This document shows, piece by piece, positions 1 to 5,646 of a stretch of DNA of 10,668 bases. The stretch covers positions 1 to 10,668 of the forward strand of contig JAISWA010000025.1 of assembly GCA_031271275.1 (NCBI GenBank), written 5' to 3'. Made by a program: the position numbers and the translations under genes. The notes beneath the pieces were generated by a model. The model was given only the letters and a program-made list of their open reading frames with translations, ran no database searches and was not told where the DNA came from. Each line of letters opens with the position of its first letter. Position 1 is the first letter of the stretch. This DNA comes from Clostridiales bacterium (GTDB lineage Bacteria > Bacillota > Clostridia > Lachnospirales > WQUN01).

Positions 1-2165
1 GCGGAGTCTGCCATGATGGAAACCTGCTCCCCCTCCGCGAACCTTCCCACCGTGAACATATAGGGCTTTTCGATTTCGATGGTGCGCAGGGTCGCGTCGT
101 CTTTATGCACCCGCACGTCCTTCACGCCGTCTATGGCGCAGTACGAAAACAGCAATCCGTCGCCGGGCATGAGGTAGTTCCATTTAAACTGGTTGCTCTC
201 GCTTTCGTTTTCGTCGATGACCGAATAGGAATACTCGCCGAGGTTGGAACGGGTCACCTTATAATTCTTGTGCCCCACATGGATGATGTCCGTCATTTCG
301 AACAAATCGCCTTCAAGCCCCGTGGCTTTGCGGAACAAATCGTTCTGCGTGAGGAAGGGGTTTTTATCCGTGCTTTCATAATCCGCAAGGGCGGGATTCA
401 CCATAAACCCCAGGGGTAGGTAACGCTTATTCTCCAAAAGCCGGGTGCTGCCCGCCCCTTCCTTGGCTTCCCAGTAAAATTCCCCGTCGGCAAGGTTCCC
501 GCTGCGGTCCACAAGGTAGCGGATGTTAAGCAGCGCGTTGGTCAGGGGCGATGTCTCCGCGTAATAGTAGCGGTTGGCGGCTTCCCCGCCCGGCAGCCCG
601 AGCCCTAACATAAAGCGCGTGGTGCTCACGTTCACGGTGGAGGAAAACATGGCGACGCCGTCATACCCGTAAAGCGGCGGGTCGTTGACGGAATACCAGC
701 GGGCGAACTCCGTCCGGTAAAAATCCGCGCCCGTGTCCTCCCGCGCTGCCAACGCCTGCCGCACCTCGTCGTATTGGGCGGGGTAGCCGCTGTGGGTGGA
801 CGTGCGCACCGTGGTCACGCCGATAAACGAGGACGCGAGTATCTCCAGCCCGGTGACGGCGAAAACGGCGATACGCAGAAATTTTGGGCGGGAAAGGTCG
901 AACGCCGGCTTAAAAATGGGTATTCCGAAAACAACCAGATACACAAGGCACAGGCCCGCGCAAGCATAGACGTAAATATTTTCCTGTTCGCCGAGGAAGG
1001 CGAGCGTAAGGAAGGCGAGGGCGGTAACCGCCATCGCGATAACGCCCCGCCGGGTAGGCTCCTCCAACCAGACCCGGTACGCCATGCTGACCACCAGGAA
1101 GGTCATGAGAAAGGAAAAGCGGTAGGGAATCATATTGGTGAAATGGAAACCGTTCCAAATATAATACAGCGCGTTGATATTAAAGCTGAACAGCAGGAAT
1201 ACGATGACAAGCAGGTACGTAATTTTCTCCCGCAGCCGGATTGCGCCGGACACCATGAACGGCCCCAACAGCATCAGGCAGAGCATTCCGCTGTAGACAT
1301 TGGGCAGCCCTTCCACGTCCGTAGGCGGCGTGAAGGCGATAAAGTTCCCCAAAATATCCACAAAATTATGGTAGAATGTGATATTCGCCGGGAATTTGTT
1401 GACCGCGCTGTAGGAATTTAGCAGCGACATGTAGGTGGGCACGGTGAGGAACGCGGTCAGCCCGATGCCCGCCGCGGACGCGAGTATGACGGTTGCGAGC
1501 TTGCGGAAGTATTCCTTAACCGTGACGCCGTTTGCCACGCACAGCACATGGAACATAATCGCGGTGAAAACGCAGGTAAACAGCCCGATATAATAATTAA
1601 TCACCACGGAAAGCGCCAACGCGGCGATATACACCCGGAACTTCCCCTCGCGCAACAGCGCCTGAAGCCCGAGCATCACCAACGGAAGCAGCGCGAAAGT
1701 ATCGACCCACATGATGTTCCAGTAATACCCCAGGGAAAAGGCGCACAGGGCGTAAAACGCGGCGAACAGCGGCAGCATCGGGTTTATTTGCTTATGGGTA
1801 TAATGAAGGTACAGGGCCATGAACAGCCCGGCGCAGCCGAATTTTATCAGCAAAATTACGGTCAGCACTTCCCGCAGCCACGCCAACGGAAACAGCGCGG
1901 TCAAAAAATTAAGGGGGCTTGCCATATAGTAGGCGATTTGCGCGAGATAATTCCCGCCGACCCCGGACGACCACGACCAGATAAACGAATGCCCCTCGCG
2001 TAGTTTGCGCCAGTAGTCGCTTAGGAACGGGAAATACTGCTGCCAGAAATCCGTGACGAGTATCTGCCTGTCCCCGAAGGGGTATACCATGTGTACCGCG
2101 AACATGATAAACATGGCGGTGAAGGGGATGAAAAAGGAAACGAGGTACAGGGTGCGTTTAGTCAT
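1..2165 (-). CDS. YfhO-family multi-pass membrane protein (partial, C-terminus beyond left edge)
   Basis: An uninterrupted minus-strand frame runs from ATG at 2165 off the left edge, giving 721 codons with no stop. The N-terminus (MTKRTLYLVSFFIPFTAMF) is a membrane segment. It is followed by a loop with TDFWQQYFPFL and WSWSSGVGGNY, then YYMASPLNFL: the D..QQYFPF, G.G and SP.N pattern typical of the YfhO family (GT-C-like polytopic proteins, usually about 850-900 residues). Roughly a dozen hydrophobic segments follow, up to about codon 470, and then a largely soluble extracytoplasmic region with YYYAETSPLTNALLNIRYLV, also typical. In Bacillus and Listeria, YfhO-type proteins are needed for glycosylation of lipoteichoic acid; extending that role to this protein is inference. 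The start is supported by AAGGA (2180-2176) 10 bases upstream. The gene is divergent from the glycosyltransferase at 2270 and visibly richer in G+C than it. Family assignment is confident; the substrate is unknown. Confidence 0.88.
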   Translation of the reverse strand, partial: MTKRTLYLVSFFIPFTAMFIMFAVHMVYPFGDRQILVTDFWQQYFPFLSDYWRKLREGHSFIWSWSSGVGGNYLAQIAYYMASPLNFLTALFPLAWLREVLTVILLIKFGCAGLFMALYLHYTHKQINPMLPLFAAFYALCAFSLGYYWNIMWVDTFALLPLVMLGLQALLREGKFRVYIAALALSVVINYYIGLFTCVFTAIMFHVLCVANGVTVKEYFRKLATVILASAAGIGLTAFLTVPTYMSLLNSYSAVNKFPANITFYHNFVDILGNFIAFTPPTDVEGLPNVYSGMLCLMLLGPFMVSGAIRLREKITYLLVIVFLLFSFNINALYYIWNGFHFTNMIPYRFSFLMTFLVVSMAYRVWLEEPTRRGVIAMAVTALAFLTLAFLGEQENIYVYACAGLCLVYLVVFGIPIFKPAFDLSRPKFLRIAVFAVTGLEILASSFIGVTTVRTSTHSGYPAQYDEVRQALAAREDTGADFYRTEFARWYSVNDPPLYGYDGVAMFSSTVNVSTTRFMLGLGLPGGEAANRYYYAETSPLTNALLNIRYLVDRSGNLADGEFYWEAKEGAGSTRLLENKRYLPLGFMVNPALADYESTDKNPFLTQNDLFRKATGLEGDLFEMTDIIHVGHKNYKVTRSNLGEYSYSVIDENESESNQFKWNYLMPGDGLLFSYCAIDGVKDVRVHKDDATLRTIEIEKPYMFTVGRFAEGEQVSIMADS

Positions 2166-2196
2166 GGCGGGGGAGTCCTTCTTTGTCTTTGTTTTG

Positions 2197-2225
2197 TTGG
2201 TGCTGCGTAAAATACGTGTTATTAT
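2197..2225 (+). promoter_or_regulatory. Weak candidate promoter for the GT2 gene
   Basis: On the plus strand TTGGTG (2197-2202) and TATTAT (2220-2225) are 17 bases apart, upstream of the glycosyltransferase start at 2270. The -10 differs from consensus at one position and the -35 matches at three. It overlaps the minus-strand TATAAT, so the two directions would share one AT-rich patch. This is a low-confidence call from short motifs. Confidence 0.25.
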
Positions 2226-2250
2226 AGGGTCAAGAGGCGGGGTCGCGCAA
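2221..2250 (-). promoter_or_regulatory. Candidate sigma-A promoter for the YfhO-family gene
   Basis: Reading the minus strand, a perfect TATAAT lies at 2226-2221, with TTGCGC at 2250-2245 as a partial -35 (only TTG matches) and an 18-base spacer. Transcription would start about 50 bases upstream of the ATG at 2165. The -10 is convincing; the -35 is weak. Confidence 0.45.
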
Positions 2251-2269
2251 CGCAATGACGAGGTGTATT

Positions 2270-3946
2270 ATGACGGCAAACTCACCGGAATTAAACGATT
2301 ATGGTTTGTGGCTTGCTAAATTTACCCCGAAAGAGGAAGAACTGGCGGCGCAGCGGAGCTTTGTATGGGAAGAACCGCCCTTGATTAGCGTGGTTGTCCC
2401 CGTACACGACACGGAAATTATATGTTTGAGAGAGATGATAGAATCTGTATTGAACCAGACCTACGCCCACTGGGAGCTGTGCGTGGCGGACGGAGATAGC
2501 ATAAGCCATAGGGTTAGAGAGGTGATTAAGGAATACGCTAAAAGAGACAGCAGGGTCAAATACGTGTTTTTAAAAGAAAACACGGGCATATCCGGCCATA
2601 CCAACGAGGCGGCAAAACTGGCTTCCGGCAGCTATTTGGCGTTTGTGGACAGCGACGATATTTTAGCGCCTAACGCGTTGTTTGAAGTCGCGAAAGCGAT
2701 TGCGGAGAACCCGGGCGCCGCCCTTTTATATACGGATTCCGACTATTGGGACAGCGGAGAGGGCAAGGCTTATAAACCGCAGTTTAAACCGGGGTGGAGC
2801 CCGGTCTATTTTTTGTTTAATAATTACATAGTGCATTTAGTGGTAATCGCAAAAGCATTGTTTAATCAAGCCGGTAAATTGGCCGCAAAATATGATGGCT
2901 GCCAAGATACCGATATTATTTTAAAAGTTTCCGAGATTTCGGATCAATTCATACATATCCCTCGTATATTATATTCATGGAGAAAGCACCGGAGCCAAAC
3001 GAGCCTGCCTAAAAGCTTATCACAGGCCAATCGGTTGTCGGAGCTGACAATTCAGGTAAGAAAAGATCATTTGAAAAGGATGGGGCTTTCAGAAGAAGAT
3101 ATTAAATGGTTTCTCAGCGGTGTTGTGCCTTCACGCGCCGCGGGCATTTCCGTATCTGTCCTGATTCCGTTTTACGGCGGGCGGGTAAGGTTAAACCAAT
3201 GCCTTGACTCAATATTTAAACAAGAGGGCCCTTTTAAAATAGAAATCATAATCGTTGATTTATCAGAAGCGGATGAAAATTGGGAAGATGAATATGCCAA
3301 AGGGGTTAAAGTCACAAAAATCCCAAGCCATTTAAACAAGTGGAATGTTTCGGAAGTTTATAATTTTGCGGCGGAAAGCGCTAAAGGGGAATATCTGGTA
3401 TTTTTAAATTCCCATTCCCTTTTGAGGGAATTCACCTTTACAGAATTGCTGCGAATCAGCCTGTACCCGAAAACCGGGGCGGCGGGGTGCGCGGTGCATT
3501 ATTATAATAATATGAAGTTTTTCGTTGGCGGGCAGGAATACGCAGGCAGTAATATGCCGTTGGAAAACTGGTACGGTAGGAAAAATACCCTGCCCAAAAC
3601 GAACATAACGACAGGTTTTTTTAATGTAGACACGAGAATAAATAACGTTACGGCGCTTTCGGATGTTTGCGTGATGATAAGGCGGGATTTGTTTGACCTC
3701 TCGGGCGGGTTTGCGACCGATTACCCGCTTACATTTTTTATGACCGATTTATGTCTGCGCCTGCGGGGTATGGGCTGTTATAATATTTTATACAGGTTCC
3801 CCCTGTCTTGTTGGCAGGCGGAACATCCGGCATACGGCAGGGCGTTGGAAAATTTCAACAGCGAATTGGCGGTTTTTAAAGGAAAGTATGAGCGTTTGCT
3901 GCGTAAGCCCGACCCGTACCTTAACCCTAACGCCGTATTGTATTGA
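2270..3946 (+). CDS. Tandem two-domain family 2 glycosyltransferase
   Basis: This is a 558-residue cytosolic protein with two GT-A (GT2) modules, predicted to transfer sugars from nucleotide-activated donors. Module 1 starts with ISVVVPVHDTEI at about residue 39, has the metal-binding DxD region FVDSDD (DSDD 127-130), and ends with a basic YSWRKHRSQTSL motif (235-246). Module 2 starts at about residue 293 (ISVSVLIPFYGG) but has NSH at 380-382 where DxD is expected. Later it carries RRDLFDLSGGF (471-481). The C-terminus ends with DPYLNPN, similar to the DPYYNPN tail common in clostridial surface-polysaccharide GT2 enzymes. I chose ATG 2270 because GAGGTG lies 4-6 bases upstream; an in-frame ATG at 2255 has no well-spaced site. 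No terminator is obvious between this gene and the flagellin gene. Acceptor and sugar cannot be told from sequence; flagellin glycan or surface polysaccharide are both possible. Confidence 0.88.
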   Translation: MTANSPELNDYGLWLAKFTPKEEELAAQRSFVWEEPPLISVVVPVHDTEIICLREMIESVLNQTYAHWELCVADGDSISHRVREVIKEYAKRDSRVKYVFLKENTGISGHTNEAAKLASGSYLAFVDSDDILAPNALFEVAKAIAENPGAALLYTDSDYWDSGEGKAYKPQFKPGWSPVYFLFNNYIVHLVVIAKALFNQAGKLAAKYDGCQDTDIILKVSEISDQFIHIPRILYSWRKHRSQTSLPKSLSQANRLSELTIQVRKDHLKRMGLSEEDIKWFLSGVVPSRAAGISVSVLIPFYGGRVRLNQCLDSIFKQEGPFKIEIIIVDLSEADENWEDEYAKGVKVTKIPSHLNKWNVSEVYNFAAESAKGEYLVFLNSHSLLREFTFTELLRISLYPKTGAAGCAVHYYNNMKFFVGGQEYAGSNMPLENWYGRKNTLPKTNITTGFFNVDTRINNVTALSDVCVMIRRDLFDLSGGFATDYPLTFFMTDLCLRLRGMGCYNILYRFPLSCWQAEHPAYGRALENFNSELAVFKGKYERLLRKPDPYLNPNAVLY

Positions 3947-3981
3947 CGGCAGCTTAGAAACGGAGTTTCATAAAAAAGTGT

Positions 3982-4008
3982 TAAGCCCAAAATTATTCCT
4001 GCCGATAT
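3982..4008 (+). promoter_or_regulatory. Sigma-28 (SigD/FliA) promoter of flagellin
   Basis: TAAG (3982-3985), 15 bases, then GCCGATAT (4001-4008). The established Bacillus SigD consensus is TAAA-N15-GCCGATAT, so the -10 is perfect, the spacing is exact, and the -35 differs at one base. The next gene downstream is flagellin, the classical late-class target. Transcription would begin near 4014-4016, giving a leader of about 160 bases. The upstream flank is A-rich (3971-3977). Confidence 0.88.
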
Positions 4009-4014
4009 GTAATG

Positions 4015-4173
4015 CAGAACGGAAAGGTTTTGGCTTGCGCACCGGTAGCAAATGCAAAACAGGTTCCGTACAAAGCGGTAACAACGCCTTAAGGCGTGTT
4101 ATAATTCAACAGCCCAAGGATAGGGCGAACCCACCGACATGGATTGCGGGGGTAAAAACAAGGAGGTAGCAAC
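4015..4173 (+). promoter_or_regulatory. Structured flagellin mRNA leader with putative CsrA sites
   Basis: The untranslated leader predicted from the sigma-28 promoter contains, in order, a palindrome (4084-4097), hairpin 1 (stem 4112-4115/4123-4126, loop AAGGATA), hairpin 2 (ACCC with CC after a bulged A, 4129-4135, pairing with 4148-4153; loop GACATGGATTGC), and the ribosome binding site ACAAGGAGGT (4158-4167). Each hairpin loop shows GGA, and a third GGA sits within the Shine-Dalgarno site; the GGA positions are 4118, 4141 and 4162. CsrA is known to bind GGA in hairpin loops (consensus near ACARGGAUGU) and to repress flagellin translation in Bacillus by blocking the hag Shine-Dalgarno. The motif and pairing are seen in the sequence; CsrA control is inferred. 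I see no match to a known c-di-GMP riboswitch. Confidence 0.5.
4084..4097. repeat. 14-base perfect palindrome ahead of a TATAAT
   Basis: ACGCCTTAAGGCGT is a perfect inverted repeat. Adjacent AAC (4080-4082) and GTT (4098-4100) extend the stem to 8 pairs with one bulged A. It has no T-run, so it is not a terminator. TATAAT follows at 4100-4105 but no -35 is found at the right spacing. It could be a leader hairpin or an operator for a regulator. Confidence 0.5.
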
Positions 4174-5577
4174 ATGAGTAATATGGTTATCCAAACAAAC
4201 GTACTCGCGCTCAACAGCCATCGTAACCTTAAAGGCATCGGCGAGAAGCAGCGCGTGGCGTCCGCTCACCTTAGCAGCGGTTACCGTATCAACAGCGCGT
4301 CGGACGACGCTTCCGGCCTTGCCATCAGCGAAAAGATGCGCGCGCAAATCCGCGGTCTTGATATGGCGAGCAAGAACACGCAGGACGGTATCAGCTTGGT
4401 CCAAACCGCTGAGGGCGGCTTGCAGGAAATCGACAACATGGTGCAGCGTATTCGTGAGCTGACCGTTCAGGCAGCCAACGATACCAACGACTTCGTAACC
4501 GCCGACCGTAAGAAATTACAGGACGAAATCGACCAACTTACCCAGGGTATCGACCAGATGGCGGGTCAGGTAGAGTTTAACGCGAAGAAGCTGCTCGACG
4601 GTTCGTTGACCGACGCCGCCACCCGCGGTTCCTTGTTGGCGGACATCGGCGTTAAAATTAAAAACGCGATGGGTGCTAACGGTGCCACTATGACCGCCGC
4701 AAGTGAAGTATCCGCGATGGCAGGCGCACTTTCGGCCGGAAGCGGCGCTCTTGGCGTACAGTGGCAGGCGGCTACATCTACCGATCGCACCTGGGCCTCT
4801 ACGGTGTCGTACAATGCAACCGTTACCCAGGGCGGCGTTACCGGTTCCTTTGCGTTGACCGTAAGCGCGCCTTCCGTTCCCAACTCTGCACAGGCACCGT
4901 CTGACACAGGTCTCGCGGGTCCTCTTACCAATGTTTCCACTTCCAATGTTTCCAGTGCCGACGCCGTAACCAAATATATCGGCGCTATCGACAAATACGT
5001 GGGCGACCTTCAAGACGCGAAGAAGAACGGTGCGACGGGTGTTGACGAAATTATGGCCGACTTGGCGTACAACCGTCAGGCGGCGTTGGATATCTACGCC
5101 GGGTTGGAGCTTGCTTCCGCGATGACCAAATCCTATGAGGCCACCGCTAAACTGAACGGTACGGGTCTGTGGTTCCAGACAGGTGCCAACAGCGAGCAGG
5201 GCATGGTCGTCGGTATCGGCAAGGTCACTTCCGATATCATGGGCATAGGCAAGGGCAACGGTATATCTACCATTAAGGTCGATAAGCCCATCGCTATCGA
5301 GATTTCGTCTCAGATTGACGTGGTAAACAACGCCTTGCAGTATGTAACGTCGCAGCGCGCCAAACTGGGCGCCGTGGCCAACAGGTTGGAATACACCAAG
5401 GCAAGCCTGGATGTGTCGAGTGAGAACCTGAGCGCTTCCGAAAGCCGTATCCGCGACGCAGATATGGGCAAGGAAATGATGAAGCTCACCGCGGCCAATA
5501 TCTTGGCGCAGGCGGGTACCTCCATGTTGGCGCAGGCCAATCAGAACCCGCAAAACGTGTTACAGCTGCTTAGATAA
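4174..5577 (+). CDS. hag: Flagellin, the flagellar filament subunit
   Basis: A 467-residue structural protein exported through the flagellar type III apparatus and polymerised into the filament. The N-terminal D0/D1 domain (about 1-145) carries NVLALNSHRNL, LSSGYRINSASDDASGLAIS and QRIRELTVQAANDTN. The C-terminal D1/D0 domain (about 375-467) carries NRLEYTKASLDVSSENLSAS, ESRIRDADMGKEM and a terminus with NVLQLLR, all canonical. Between them lies a variable region of about 230 residues, larger than in short flagellins of about 270-280 residues, with a Ser/Thr-rich part (30 of 97 residues from 171 to 267). The fairly well-kept LWFQTGANSEQGM block (332-344) precedes the C-terminal domain. The start is fixed by AGGAGG (4161-4166) 7 bases upstream. 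It is expressed from a sigma-28 promoter and closed by an intrinsic terminator, so it can be monocistronic. Codon choice looks strongly biased (CGT, AAC, GGT), as expected of a very highly expressed gene. No flagellar assembly or chaperone gene lies in the window. Confidence 0.97.
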   Translation: MSNMVIQTNVLALNSHRNLKGIGEKQRVASAHLSSGYRINSASDDASGLAISEKMRAQIRGLDMASKNTQDGISLVQTAEGGLQEIDNMVQRIRELTVQAANDTNDFVTADRKKLQDEIDQLTQGIDQMAGQVEFNAKKLLDGSLTDAATRGSLLADIGVKIKNAMGANGATMTAASEVSAMAGALSAGSGALGVQWQAATSTDRTWASTVSYNATVTQGGVTGSFALTVSAPSVPNSAQAPSDTGLAGPLTNVSTSNVSSADAVTKYIGAIDKYVGDLQDAKKNGATGVDEIMADLAYNRQAALDIYAGLELASAMTKSYEATAKLNGTGLWFQTGANSEQGMVVGIGKVTSDIMGIGKGNGISTIKVDKPIAIEISSQIDVVNNALQYVTSQRAKLGAVANRLEYTKASLDVSSENLSASESRIRDADMGKEMMKLTAANILAQAGTSMLAQANQNPQNVLQLLR

Positions 5578-5596
5578 TCTGCTTAAAGTGATTATT

Positions 5597-5629
5597 AAAA
5601 AGGGGTGGGCGATAGCCCGCCCCTTTTTT
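5597..5629 (+). terminator. Intrinsic terminator after flagellin
   Basis: The arm AAGGGGTGGGC (5600-5610) pairs with GCCCGCCCCTT (5615-5625) around a GATA loop: 11 pairs including one T-G wobble. A run of six T (5624-5629) follows, and A's precede the left arm. It begins 19 bases after the flagellin stop and ends 17 bases before the next start codon. Confidence 0.93.
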
Positions 5630-5646
5630 GTAAAGTGGGAAAAGCA

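Noticed and set aside
774..2003. Plus-strand open frames of 215 and 151 codons opposite the YfhO-family gene
   Set aside because: Low-complexity, charged translations without domains; the minus-strand frame here is a well-conserved membrane protein running through the whole region.
3957..3969. GAAAC-GGA-GTTTC small hairpin after the GT2 stop as a terminator
   Set aside because: Only five mostly weak pairs and no T-run on the plus strand.
3888..4169. 93-codon plus-strand frame spanning the GT2 3' end and the flagellin leader
   Set aside because: It overlaps the GT2 coding region and runs through the sigma-28 promoter and leader hairpins; no domain and no good ribosome site.
4015..4173. c-di-GMP riboswitch in the flagellin leader
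   Set aside because: Flagellin leaders in some clostridia carry one, but the conserved GEMM core elements are not recognisable here; a covariance-model search (Infernal/Rfam) would settle it.
4516..5553. Long minus-strand open frame (345 codons) antisense to flagellin
   Set aside because: It lies wholly opposite a clear flagellin gene, has no recognisable domain, and is explained by the strong codon bias of flagellin leaving few antisense stops.
5608..5615. GGCGATAG in the terminator loop resembling a sigma-28 -10 element
   Set aside because: No TAAA is found 15 bases upstream (the bases there are TGAT), and the sequence is explained by the terminator hairpin.
5605..5646. GTG start 14 codons upstream for the GT4 gene
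   Set aside because: It would place the start codon within the terminator stem, where transcripts end and where no ribosome site exists; ATG 5647 fits better.
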